Of a stretch of 64,000 nt of DNA, positions 1 through 6,849 are shown in pieces. This DNA is from Ignavibacteriales bacterium. GTDB taxonomy: Bacteria > Bacteroidota > Ignavibacteria > Tepidaquicellales > Tepidaquicellaceae. The position numbers and the translations under genes were made by a program. The DNA is taken from NCBI GenBank assembly GCA_020635255.1, contig JACKAC010000001.1, positions 62,001 to 126,000 on the forward strand. Direction: 5' to 3'. The notes under the pieces are model-generated. The model was not told the DNA's origin. It did not search any database and was given only the letters and a program-made list of their open reading frames with translations. Numbering within the stretch: the stretch's first letter is position 1; every line of letters begins with the position of its first letter.

Positions 1-2
1 AT

Positions 3-2366
3 GGAATTAACAGACTGCTGTATATAGGAATAGGGAATCTTACTTTTGAATCGACCAGGTATGACTGGACGGACCTGAATCCCGATACCTCTTATTCATT
101 TGAGAACTATTCCACGGATTCAATACGGTTCCTTACGGTCAATGTGTATGATACGCTCTCGACCTCGGTTGCTTCGGGACTATTCTCACCGCCGGGAGAT
201 TATTATTCTGTAAAGAATAATACAAAAGGTAAGCTGGTAGCAACGGCGTACAAGACGAGGACATCGGAAACGAAGTGGAACTTTAAATACTACAGGTATG
301 ACGGCAAAGGCAGAATGATAAAGATGTGGAACGTATTGAATGGGCTTGGCACGAAAGTATTTGATTATATATTCAACTCTTCCGACCAGCCGGCATATAT
401 GACATATCAATACGGCGACAGCACCGGATTCAAAAAGTTCAGGTATGACTATGACGATGCGGGAAGGCTCTCCGATGTGAAACTGTACGATCCTCAGAAT
501 CCCGCAGGAGATACATCGGATGCTGTTGGGCAGTACAGTACATTCGCGTCATATAAGTACAATGAGAATTCGATGATAGATACTGTGAAGTATAATAACG
601 GCGGTTATCTTTTCGAGAATATTTATAATAACCGTAACTGGCTGTACCAGATAAACGATCATACGCCGGATAAATTTAACGAAGAACTGGAGTATGAAAA
701 GAATGGGAATGTTAAACATCAAACCCTGGGTGGAACATATTCCGATAACATGGGGACTACCGGAGATCTGTCATTTACTTACACATATGATAGGTCAAAC
801 AGGCTCATAGGCGTAGATCAGGCCTCCGGTGATGAATGGGATATGCAGAATACATTTGATAAGGACGGCAACCTCACTGCAATGACAAGGAATGATAGTA
901 AAGGTAACCTTGAAGATAATTTCGATTATGCTTATTATTCAGGTACGAATAAACTTTCTCATGTAACGGGCAGTTCAGCTCAATTTACTTACGATGCAAA
1001 TGGCAATGTTCTCACTGACCAGCTGAGCGATATATTCGATATGAAGTATGACCACAGGAACCTGATGACGGAATACAAGTACGTGTATTCTGAAAACTAT
1101 AATGCTGTCACCAGGATGTGGTATGATGATGCCGGTAACAGGATACGGAAAATATCCGTACTAAACTTCGTAGGCGGAGGCGGGGGCACAGATCCCGACT
1201 GGGACAGCCTGGAGACATTCCCGCCGTATGACGATCAAGCCCAACCTCCTGCAGGAGAGGGAGGAGGAGATAACTGGCAGACACTTGCCGATGAATGGTA
1301 TGTAAGAGATGTAGCTGGTAATGAAGTTGCTCTTTATAATAGCACGGACCTGAAGCAGTGGAACGTGGGTAAAGAAGGAAAAATAGATGCGGATCAGAAG
1401 AAGTATTTCTTCATCAAGGACCACCTGGGCACTGTAAGAGCTGTGATAGATACAGCATATAATGTAGTGGAGGCGAACGATGTGGATATATGGGGCTACA
1501 GGCTAATGGACAGGGAATATAATTCATCCGTAACCGATAATGACTACTTATTCACAGGTAAAGAAAGAGATAATGAAAAAAGTGATTATGATTATTTTGG
1601 AGCGAGGTACTTCAATAGCAGGATAGGAAGGTGGTGTGGTGTAGATATGTTAAATGATAAAAATGTATCCCATAGTCCCTTTCAATATGGAAAGCTAAAT
1701 CCGCTAATCCGTATAGATTTAGATGGCAAAGATGATATTTATGTTTTTACGGGATTTGACGAGAATGATCCTGGAAATTCTAATAAAATTGATGAGAGTG
1801 ACTATAGCCCAGATTCCCCAGTTGGTGCACTATCTTTACTTTATAACTTGTCTGAATATATAAAAGATACAGATAAGAGTGGTGAAATTACCTTAGAAGG
1901 TTACGATGGTTCTGCTGGTTTTAATACAGGTGATATTGTTGACCATATTATTGAAAATTTAAGTGGGAAAAATGAAAAAATTATTCTTTATGGATATAGT
2001 ATGGGCGGATATAACGCAATTAGAATTGCAAATTTGTTAGCTGAGAAAGTTGAAAACCCTATATATCTTTTTACTGTTGATGCTTACTTTCCTATAGAGT
2101 TGGCAGCTGCTTTTTCTCGCCCTGAGGATTTAATGCCTTTTGTGATTTCGTCTAAAATTAAGTCAAATATAAATTTCTTTGAACTAATAGATGAAATACA
2201 TGGATCACCTAATCAAGAAGAATTTGAAGGTGCAAAAAATATTACTAATTTTGGACCTTATGAATGTCTTCACTTAGAAATTGATGAAGTAACACAATCT
2301 ACAACTATGAGATTAATTAAATCCGTAATAAAGGCAAAAAACGCGCAATATGAAGAAATTAATTAA
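3..2366 (+). CDS. RHS/YD-repeat protein with C-terminal lipase-like toxin domain (5' end outside window)
   Basis: The reading frame is open to the left edge of the window, so the N-terminus is missing; about 787 residues are visible. The first two thirds carry YD repeats (YDDAGNRIRK, YDANGNVLTD), then the RHS core signature with KDHLGTVRAV, GYRLMDREY, LFTGKERD and YDYFGARYFNSRIGRW. Such cores form a shell that encloses a variable toxin tip. After about nt 1640 the sequence becomes clearly more AT-rich and changes to an alpha/beta-hydrolase-like domain: nucleophile elbow GYSMGG (Ser codon 1998-2000), candidate Asp in TVDAYF (2079-2081) and candidate His in CLHLEID (2271-2273). I infer a lipase or esterase effector. 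The usual DPxG core-end motif is degenerate (GVDMLND). The last 17 nt overlap the next gene. Delivery route is not visible here; substrate is unknown. Confidence 0.9.
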   Translation, partial: GINRLLYIGIGNLTFESTRYDWTDLNPDTSYSFENYSTDSIRFLTVNVYDTLSTSVASGLFSPPGDYYSVKNNTKGKLVATAYKTRTSETKWNFKYYRYDGKGRMIKMWNVLNGLGTKVFDYIFNSSDQPAYMTYQYGDSTGFKKFRYDYDDAGRLSDVKLYDPQNPAGDTSDAVGQYSTFASYKYNENSMIDTVKYNNGGYLFENIYNNRNWLYQINDHTPDKFNEELEYEKNGNVKHQTLGGTYSDNMGTTGDLSFTYTYDRSNRLIGVDQASGDEWDMQNTFDKDGNLTAMTRNDSKGNLEDNFDYAYYSGTNKLSHVTGSSAQFTYDANGNVLTDQLSDIFDMKYDHRNLMTEYKYVYSENYNAVTRMWYDDAGNRIRKISVLNFVGGGGGTDPDWDSLETFPPYDDQAQPPAGEGGGDNWQTLADEWYVRDVAGNEVALYNSTDLKQWNVGKEGKIDADQKKYFFIKDHLGTVRAVIDTAYNVVEANDVDIWGYRLMDREYNSSVTDNDYLFTGKERDNEKSDYDYFGARYFNSRIGRWCGVDMLNDKNVSHSPFQYGKLNPLIRIDLDGKDDIYVFTGFDENDPGNSNKIDESDYSPDSPVGALSLLYNLSEYIKDTDKSGEITLEGYDGSAGFNTGDIVDHIIENLSGKNEKIILYGYSMGGYNAIRIANLLAEKVENPIYLFTVDAYFPIELAAAFSRPEDLMPFVISSKIKSNINFFELIDEIHGSPNQEEFEGAKNITNFGPYECLHLEIDEVTQSTTMRLIKSVIKAKNAQYEEIN

Positions 2367-2655
2367 TACTGGCTTATTGTTGTTGAGCAGCCTTAATTTA
2401 TTAGGATTTTTGATGTTTACTGGTTCACTCAGTGGTTTTTTTTGGAGAGAATATATTTCTGATTCTGTATCTTTGGTTTATATTTCTATTTTAAATTTAT
2501 TTTTGATATTATTATTGGGCATATTGATATTATTAACAAAGAAGAACACAAGTACTTTAAGGTTTATTATATATTTAGATATTCTTGCACTGAATGTACT
2601 TCCGACTACTTATATGCTTTTAGTTTCTTTAGCTTTGATAAAATTACCAAAGTAG
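2350..2655 (+). CDS. Small membrane protein, probable immunity protein of the RHS lipase-like toxin
   Basis: This 101-residue protein is almost entirely hydrophobic, with about three membrane segments (roughly residues 7-28, 40-62 and 72-97). It starts inside the 3' end of the RHS gene (17-nt overlap), so the two are translationally coupled. In polymorphic toxin systems the gene directly after the toxin tip is normally its cognate immunity gene, and a membrane protein would suit a toxin that attacks lipids. I recognise no family, so the role rests on position and topology. It is AT-rich like the toxin tip and unlike the RHS core, which suggests the two moved together. Confidence 0.65.
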   Translation: MKKLINTGLLLLSSLNLLGFLMFTGSLSGFFWREYISDSVSLVYISILNLFLILLLGILILLTKKNTSTLRFIIYLDILALNVLPTTYMLLVSLALIKLPK

Positions 2656-2675
2656 GCACTCCTTCCGGAGTGCCT
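2654..2675 (+). terminator. Array hairpin 1 (cassette-end terminator)
   Basis: A perfect 9-bp stem AGGCACTCC / GGAGTGCCT closes a TTCC loop and runs into TTTTT, the form of an intrinsic terminator. It begins within the stop codon of the membrane immunity gene. The same stem recurs at 4051, 4911, 5950 and 6513. Confidence 0.85.
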
Positions 2676-2816
2676 TTTTGCTTTTAAAACGAAATGAAAA
2701 AAATTACAAAATCCCTCTGCCACAGAACATCATATAAAAACAACACCGATCTTCCGGCTTTGGACAGATTTTCTGTAAGCGGTTGATTTTACAGCCGGTG
2801 TGGATTATTTTATTTA
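2654..2816 (+). repeat. RHS cassette boundary repeat, copy A
   Basis: First of four long copies of a boundary block. It consists of the terminator hairpin, an AT-rich spacer, a conserved stretch with CTCTGCCACAGAACATCA and TATAAAA, then an element bounded by CCGGCT (2754-2759) and AGCCGG (2792-2797), with an inner CTGTAA/TTACAG inverted pair, and finally a TGGATTATTTTATT stretch. Immediately after it (2817) the sequence becomes RHS core again, starting with Gly-Asn-Glu codons. The TATAAAA could be a promoter element for the displaced cassette; that is inference. Confidence 0.85.
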
Positions 2817-3484
2817 GGTAATGAATTTGCTCTTTACAATAGCACGGACCTGAAACAGTGTCCCGTAGGGATGCCTTCGGCAGAATGTGGGTAAGAAGGT
2901 AAGATAGACTCGGATCAGAAGAAATATTTCTTCCTCAAGGACCACCTGGGAACCATAAGAGCTGTGATGGATACTGCCTATAATGTGGTAGAATCGAACG
3001 ATGTAGATATCTGGGGCTACAGACTAATGGACAGGGAATATACTTCATCCTTAACGGATAATGACTATTTATTCACAGGTAAGGAAAGGGATAATGAAAA
3101 GAGCGGTTATGACTACTTTGGAGCGAGGTATTTTGACAGCAGGATAGGAAGATGGGGAACTGTAGATCCGATGTCTAGAAATTATATTTCATATTCTCCT
3201 TATAACTATGTAGCTAATAATCCATTAATTTTATATGATCCTGATGGAATGGTTATAGACTTTTCAAATTATGAAAGACAAGATCCAAATTCACAGTTAA
3301 ATCTAGATTTATTATTAACGGAACTAAATGGACTTACAGATCTTGGATTAAAAATTGAGAATGGCTATTTAACTTATGATGAAGAAAAAGTAAAATACCT
3401 TTTGACTTAAAAACTAAGACTGGGATTGATGAAGGTACCGGTATTAGTTCAAGTAGCAGGTACACTTTTCATACAGCAAAATAA
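2817..3484 (+). pseudogene. Displaced RHS C-terminal tip (broken)
   Basis: From 2817 the DNA matches the RHS core of the upstream gene starting at its nt 1317 (GNE-ALYNSTDLKQ), with few differences up to the RHS motif end (GARYFDSRIGRWGTVDPMS), then diverges to a different tip. An in-frame TAA at 2892-2894 follows a 22-nt insertion plus a 1-nt loss, leaving an open stretch from an ATG at 2964 to a stop at 3408-3410. In the -1 frame the coding sense continues through KTGIDEGTGISSSSRYTFH to a stop at 3482-3484, only 6 nt before the next gene, so I infer a frameshift near 3390-3400. The tip begins VIDFSNYERQ and contains TDLGLKIENGYLTYDEE, resembling short RHS tips of unknown activity. It is probably a silent tip reservoir. 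Confidence 0.75.
2861..2882 (+). repeat. 22-nt double-hairpin insertion in the displaced RHS tip
   Basis: Compared with the intact core at 1356-1362, exactly 22 nt are inserted between CAGTG and GAA. The insert is two adjacent 11-nt mini-palindromes, TCCCGTAGGGA and then TGCCTTCGGCA, each a 4-bp stem with a 3-nt loop. It looks like a small dispersed palindromic element rather than a random indel. I saw no second copy in the window, but reading by eye is not a full search. Confidence 0.7.
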
Positions 3485-3490
3485 CCAAAT

Positions 3491-4024
3491 ATGATTAGCT
3501 TGATCATCTTAGTAGGTCTTAACTTATTTACTCAAACTTCCTATGAGGGAGATAGTTTGAAGTATTGGAATGCCTTTAACTATATTAAGAATTCATCAGA
3601 AATAAAAGAGCATTTTAAGAAATATGGAATGAATACTCTGCGAATTAAAGTTTCTTCACAGATCACTCATGCAGACTTAATATATTTTTTGGATGAGGTA
3701 TCCGAATATGAACTTTCAGATTATAATTCCACAGAGAAAGATAGCATCTTACATTTATGGGAAAGAGAATATTATTCCAAGGATCTGGTTATGAAAATCG
3801 ATTCCTCTTTAGATAGATTGAATTCAGATCCATACTATGACCTGTTGGTGTTCTTTTCCGAAATTGAGAATAATAAGTTGTATGCTAACATAGAAATATT
3901 CTTTATTTATGAAGACTTATATGATATAATTAAATATAGCAGATCCTCCATAGTGAAGTTATTATTTTATTTTGATGAAAATGATAATATCAAAAAAGTG
4001 TTTATTAATTATTTAGCAAGATAA
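3491..4024 (+). CDS. Hypothetical protein, putative immunity protein of cassette 2
   Basis: A 177-residue protein that starts with a short hydrophobic stretch (ISLIILVGLNLF), possibly an uncleaved anchor or a signal peptide, followed by a soluble, acidic and strongly AT-coded region. I recognise no family. It lies 6 nt after the frameshift-restored end of the broken RHS tip and is followed by the array hairpin, the position expected for the cognate immunity gene. Retention of an immunity gene after loss of its toxin would keep the cell protected against kin that still carry that tip. Function is inferred from position only. Confidence 0.6.
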   Translation: MISLIILVGLNLFTQTSYEGDSLKYWNAFNYIKNSSEIKEHFKKYGMNTLRIKVSSQITHADLIYFLDEVSEYELSDYNSTEKDSILHLWEREYYSKDLVMKIDSSLDRLNSDPYYDLLVFFSEIENNKLYANIEIFFIYEDLYDIIKYSRSSIVKLLFYFDENDNIKKVFINYLAR

Positions 4025-4050
4025 ATATTGAGTGGATTAAGAAAATTCAA

Positions 4051-4074
4051 AAGGCACTCCATCCGGAGTGCCTT
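4051..4074 (+). terminator. Array hairpin 2
   Basis: A 10-bp stem AAGGCACTCC / GGAGTGCCTT with loop ATCC, followed by a T-run. It closes cassette 2. The loop differs by one base from the TTCC of the other copies. Confidence 0.85.
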
Positions 4075-4217
4075 TTTTGTTTTTTAAAGAAGTATAAAAA
4101 AATTTATAAAACCCCTCTGCCACAGAACATCATATAAAACAGTACCGATCCTACGGCTTTTGGCAGATTTCTAATAAGCGGTTGATTTTACAGCCGGCGT
4201 GGATTATTTTTATTCTT
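4051..4217 (+). repeat. RHS cassette boundary repeat, copy B
   Basis: Second copy of the block: hairpin, CCTCTGCCACAGAACATCA, TATAAAA, GCGGTTGATTTTACAGCCGG and GTGGATTATTTTTATTC. It ends at GTAATGAGATCGCTCTTTA, a decayed version of the RHS Asn-Glu-Val-Ala-Leu codons, after which the sequence is unrelated to RHS. The tip itself is gone and only the immunity-like gene follows. Confidence 0.85.
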
Positions 4218-4267
4218 GTAATGAGATCGCTCTTTTATGCCACAACCCTCAAAAAAGCCGGATCAAG

Positions 4268-4909
4268 ATGGACCACCAGCTTAGTGATTTTTTTAGAATT
4301 TGTGAAAAATATAGAAAATATATAATCAAGATCAATATTAAGGACGAAGTGTATTATTTTGTTTGTGGTATAACGAAGGATTATCAAGATAAAATACTTC
4401 TAGATAAAGATAATAAAATTCTTTTCTTTACAGAACAAAAATTAATATTTGAGTATCTAAAAGAAAATAATCCTTACTGGGATAAGAATGAATTTAAGTT
4501 GTGGATTGATGAAGCTTCAAGTTTTCTTTTAAACCAAGACAAAAATATGCTTCTGTCCAATGTATACGCTTCTATTGATATTAACCGGATAAGGCTTTTG
4601 TTCGTGGACATCGATAATATTGAGGCACTTTCATATGATTCCGTATCAATCAGAGAATGTTTGTTATTCTTAAATTTTCTATTTGAATATGGTACCCAAG
4701 TAAATGATAAAGAGTTAACTGAATATCGTAACTCAGATGATATAGATATCCTGTATGAATTTTTTTATGATTTTAAGTTTTGGGAAGCTCCAGAAGTTGA
4801 TAAAAGAGAACTTATAGAGCGAATTGAACGTCAATGGAATGAATTGGAATTTAAAGAGACCTTATCTTTTTTAATCGAAACATTTTTCACGAAAATTAGA
4901 ATCTATTAA
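4268..4909 (+). CDS. Hypothetical protein, orphan immunity-like gene of cassette 3
   Basis: The frame can be read from a GTG at 4199, but the first 23 codons are then boundary-repeat sequence (DYFYSCNEIALL), so I prefer the ATG at 4268, which gives 213 residues. The protein is acidic, rich in Leu, Ile, Phe and Glu, with no signal peptide or membrane segment; motifs seen include KDEVYYFVCGITKD and a Glu-rich helical end. I recognise no family. It is the only gene of its cassette, bounded by hairpins 2 and 3, and its AT-rich composition matches the neighbouring immunity candidates. A cytoplasmic immunity protein is the best guess. Confidence 0.6.
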   Translation: MDHQLSDFFRICEKYRKYIIKINIKDEVYYFVCGITKDYQDKILLDKDNKILFFTEQKLIFEYLKENNPYWDKNEFKLWIDEASSFLLNQDKNMLLSNVYASIDINRIRLLFVDIDNIEALSYDSVSIRECLLFLNFLFEYGTQVNDKELTEYRNSDDIDILYEFFYDFKFWEAPEVDKRELIERIERQWNELEFKETLSFLIETFFTKIRIY

Positions 4910-4910
4910 T

Positions 4911-4938
4911 AAAAGGCACTCCTTCCGGAGTGCCTTTT
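4911..4938 (+). terminator. Array hairpin 3
   Basis: A 12-bp stem AAAAGGCACTCC / GGAGTGCCTTTT with loop TTCC. It begins 1 nt after the stop codon of the preceding gene and closes cassette 3. Confidence 0.85.
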
Positions 4939-5066
4939 TGCTTTTAAGGAAAAGTATAAAAAATTTATAAATCTCTCTGCCACAGAACATTATATAAAAA
5001 AACAGCACTGAGCAGATTTTTTGTAAGCAGTTGATTTTACAGCCGGGGTGAATTATTTTTATTCTG
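4911..5066 (+). repeat. RHS cassette boundary repeat, copy C
   Basis: Third copy. It keeps CTCTGCCACAGAACAT, TATAAAA, the GTAAGCAGTTGATTTTACAGCCGG region and GAATTATTTTTATTC, but lacks about 15 nt including the CCGGCT arm seen in copies A and D. It is followed by AATAAATTTGCCTTAAATTC, a further-decayed remnant of the RHS Asn-Glu-Phe-Ala-Leu codons. Confidence 0.8.
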
Positions 5067-5096
5067 ATAATAAATTTGCCTTAAATTCTACAAAAA

Positions 5097-5474
5097 ATGG
5101 ATAATTTTAATTCTTTATCAGACATTCTTCAGGAATTTAGTAACAAATTAACTGATATAGCTCCTGAATTGGAACCAAATGTTCAAAAAGTATACTTTTT
5201 CCTTAAGGCAACCTATATGGACTTTTGTTTTGAGAGAAACGAACTTTATGATACGGAGGGCAGTTCCAAAATTTCTCAAAAATTCGCTCTAAACAATTTT
5301 GCTCGAATGTGTGAGGAAGTAACTCGTTATGCTAAAGAAAAAGATTTAGATAGTTTAGGGGTTTGCCTTGCTAACTTTGATGTAAAGTTTGATAACTTAT
5401 ATTTGAGATTGACGGAGGCAAGCATTGCCTTAAAAAAACTGATTGAAGAATATGAAAAGATGGAAGACGAATAA
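5097..5474 (+). CDS. Hypothetical helical protein, orphan immunity-like (cassette 4, copy 1)
   Basis: A 125-residue, acidic, mostly helical protein with no membrane segment. It opens DNFNSLSDILQEFSNKL and ends in a charged helix (KLIEEYEKMEDE). The next gene resembles it in layout: both have a polar start, a Leu-rich helix ending near PELEPNV / PNLNDDI, then a hydrophobic helix (VYFFLKA / SLMYVFEK). The 3' end of this gene (from about 5411) is repeated in decayed form at 5881-5938. The family is unknown; the role as an immunity protein is inferred from the cassette context. Confidence 0.6.
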   Translation: MDNFNSLSDILQEFSNKLTDIAPELEPNVQKVYFFLKATYMDFCFERNELYDTEGSSKISQKFALNNFARMCEEVTRYAKEKDLDSLGVCLANFDVKFDNLYLRLTEASIALKKLIEEYEKMEDE

Positions 5475-5516
5475 AATTAAAGACTTAGGTATTCTTGATT
5501 AACTTAAAATAATAGT

Positions 5517-5834
5517 ATGAATGACTTTAAAGAAAAATTAATTGTTATAAATGAGTTGGTGAATAGTCTAAGTGAATTACATCCAAATTTAAATGACGAT
5601 ATTGATATGCTAAGAGTAAGTTTAATGTATGTATTTGAGAAAACTTCTCCGGGAATATCAAGAAGTTTATATGATTTATGCAAAGAAATTTCTTTAAAAA
5701 CCAACACTAAAGTAAATGATAATATAGGTATAGACATTATAATGATGGGTCAGGTATTGGAAGAAATGAAAGATTTCATTGATGACGGAATTAAAAGTTT
5801 AAGTAAGCTTGAAAATGCAATTTATAAAACCTAA
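5517..5834 (+). CDS. Hypothetical helical protein, diverged paralogue of its upstream neighbour (cassette 4, copy 2)
   Basis: A 105-residue acidic helical protein starting NDFKEKLIVINELVNSLSEL. It follows the previous gene by 42 nt and shares its helix pattern though identity is low. Such tandem, diverging immunity genes are common behind polymorphic toxins, where they broaden protection against variant toxins. No toxin gene is left in this cassette. I recognise no family. Confidence 0.6.
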   Translation: MNDFKEKLIVINELVNSLSELHPNLNDDIDMLRVSLMYVFEKTSPGISRSLYDLCKEISLKTNTKVNDNIGIDIIMMGQVLEEMKDFIDDGIKSLSKLENAIYKT

Positions 5835-5880
5835 ATTGATGTAAATCACATAAAGAGGCATTTTTAATGCTTGCTTTTGT

Positions 5881-5938
5881 TACGGAGGCAAGGATTGCCT
5901 TAAAAAGCCGATTGAACGAAAAGATGGAAGACGAATAA
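5881..5938 (+). pseudogene. Decayed 3' fragment of the cassette 4 immunity-like gene
   Basis: The sequence ACGGAGGCAAGGATTGCCTT and, further on, AAAAGATGGAAGACGAATAA reproduce the last ~60 nt of the 5097-5474 gene with small deletions and substitutions, including the stop codon. The body of the second copy is missing. This shows that the cassette once held a duplicate of that gene, or that recombination between copies deleted the middle. Confidence 0.75.
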
Positions 5939-5949
5939 AGTTATTGCTA

Positions 5950-5977
5950 AAAAGGCACTCCTTCCGGAGTGCCTTTT
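5950..5977 (+). terminator. Array hairpin 4
   Basis: A 12-bp stem AAAAGGCACTCC / GGAGTGCCTTTT with loop TTCC, identical in stem to hairpin 3. It closes cassette 4, 11 nt after the decayed gene end. Confidence 0.85.
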
Positions 5978-6110
5978 GCTTTTAAGAAGAATAAAAATTT
6001 ATAAAAATCCTTCTGCCACAGAACATCATATAAAAACAACATCGATCGTCCGGCTTTGGAAAGATTTTCTGTAAGCGGTTGATTTTACAGCCGGAGTGGA
6101 TTATTTTTAT
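5950..6110 (+). repeat. RHS cassette boundary repeat, copy D
   Basis: Fourth long copy, close to copy A: TTCTGCCACAGAACATCATA, TATAAAAA, CCGGCT...AGCCGG with the inner CTGTAA/TTACAG pair, and GTGGATTATTTTTATT. It leads straight to the ATG of the next gene at 6115, where GTAATGAAATGG replaces the RHS Gly-Asn-Glu codons. Confidence 0.85.
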
Positions 6111-6114
6111 TGTA

Positions 6115-6504
6115 ATGAAATGGTATCTAGCAAATCTTATTGAGTACGCGCAAATCTTTGATAAGAAGAACAAAAAACTACTCAATGCTAATTACTTGCC
6201 GTATTATAATAATACGATTTTAATTAAGGCACGGAATTCTGAGGAAGCCTATAAAAAGGCTTTAAAATATGGAAAATTAGGTGAAAGAAAACATTTAAAT
6301 CCGTATGATGAGATTGTTCGATGGAAGTTTGCCGGAGTAGAAGAGTTAGTTGAAATTTACGGCGAGCTGGAAGATATGGAAGAAATAGCATATTCAGAAG
6401 GTTATGTTAGATCAGTGGATAATATTAAGAAAAAAATACCCAGGAAAAGTGAACTTGGAGTTTTTTCCTGGGAAAATGAAATGAAGAAAAGGAAACAGAA
6501 ATAG
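6115..6504 (+). CDS. DUF4288-like protein, orphan immunity-like gene (cassette 5)
   Basis: The frame is open from a TTG at 6079, but those codons lie in the boundary repeat, so I take the ATG at 6115 (129 residues). The start MKWYLANLIEYAQ, the middle TILIKARNSEEAYKKALKYG and VRWKFAGVEEL fit the DUF4288 family, a small domain with an initial WY-x-A-x-L and a central LIKA-x(3)EEA-x(2)KA pattern; this assignment is from memory. DUF4288 proteins occur beside toxin loci, but their activity is not known. The C-terminus is unusually basic (MKKRKQK). Confidence 0.7.
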   Translation: MKWYLANLIEYAQIFDKKNKKLLNANYLPYYNNTILIKARNSEEAYKKALKYGKLGERKHLNPYDEIVRWKFAGVEELVEIYGELEDMEEIAYSEGYVRSVDNIKKKIPRKSELGVFSWENEMKKRKQK

Positions 6505-6512
6505 AATTACAA

Positions 6513-6538
6513 AAAGGCACTCCTTCCGGAGTGCCTTT
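6513..6538. terminator. Array hairpin 5, last of the array, between convergent genes
   Basis: An 11-bp stem AAAGGCACTCC / GGAGTGCCTTT with loop TTCC. It carries A-runs on the left and T on the right, so it can act in both directions for the DUF4288-like gene and the minus-strand gene ending at 6544. No conserved block follows, so the array ends here. Confidence 0.85.
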
Positions 6539-6543
6539 GATTT

Positions 6544-6849
6544 TTACAAATAATAAAGCTCCCCTTTAATTGTTACTACCCTGTGATGTGTGATCTCGTA
6601 GAATTCAGTACCGAAGTAAGATGAGAAGCACAGTATTATGAAGGGACTGAGCGTCTCATACTCTCCTTTGTAGATCTTCTCCACATAGATGGTCTCAATG
6701 TCCTGGTCATATGATATCTGTTGGAACGAGATACCATAGAAATCAACTAAGGTCTTAAAGTTTGTTTGAAAGGTTTTTGTCAGTTCGGAGTAATTCCGTT
6801 TTTGCATTTTGATCTCTCTGCATTCCGGCAGACGATTGACTTTTACCAT
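6544..6849 (-). CDS. Small protein with a degenerate XRE-like helix-turn-helix
   Basis: A 101-residue protein; a second in-frame ATG at 6807 would shorten it by 14 residues. The segment FKTLVDFYGISFQQISYDQD, followed by IYVEKIYKGEYETLSPF and YFGTEFYEI, has the spacing of an XRE/Cro HTH: helix 1, an x-GIS- turn, a recognition helix, a K/R-x-G-x-x-x-LS link and a final helix. Key small residues are missing in places, so DNA binding is uncertain. It could regulate the neighbouring toxin array or be a stand-alone remnant. About 235 nt of AT-rich DNA with no recognisable feature lies between it and the next gene. Confidence 0.55.
   Translation of the reverse strand: MVKVNRLPECREIKMQKRNYSELTKTFQTNFKTLVDFYGISFQQISYDQDIETIYVEKIYKGEYETLSPFIILCFSSYFGTEFYEITHHRVVTIKGELYYL

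Noticed and set aside
4199..4267. GTG start at 4199 for the cassette 3 gene
   Set aside because: Those codons are boundary-repeat sequence shared with the other copies; the ATG at 4268 begins the unique part.
2654..6538. CRISPR array
   Set aside because: The repeats are 150-170 nt, spaced by 0.7-1.4 kb and separated by genes; no short regular spacers or cas genes.
2654..6538. Integron cassette array
   Set aside because: Cassettes all point one way and share a palindromic element, but the GTTRRRY core of attC is not seen, no integrase is present, and the junction carries RHS remnants, so tip displacement explains it better. Kept only as an alternative.
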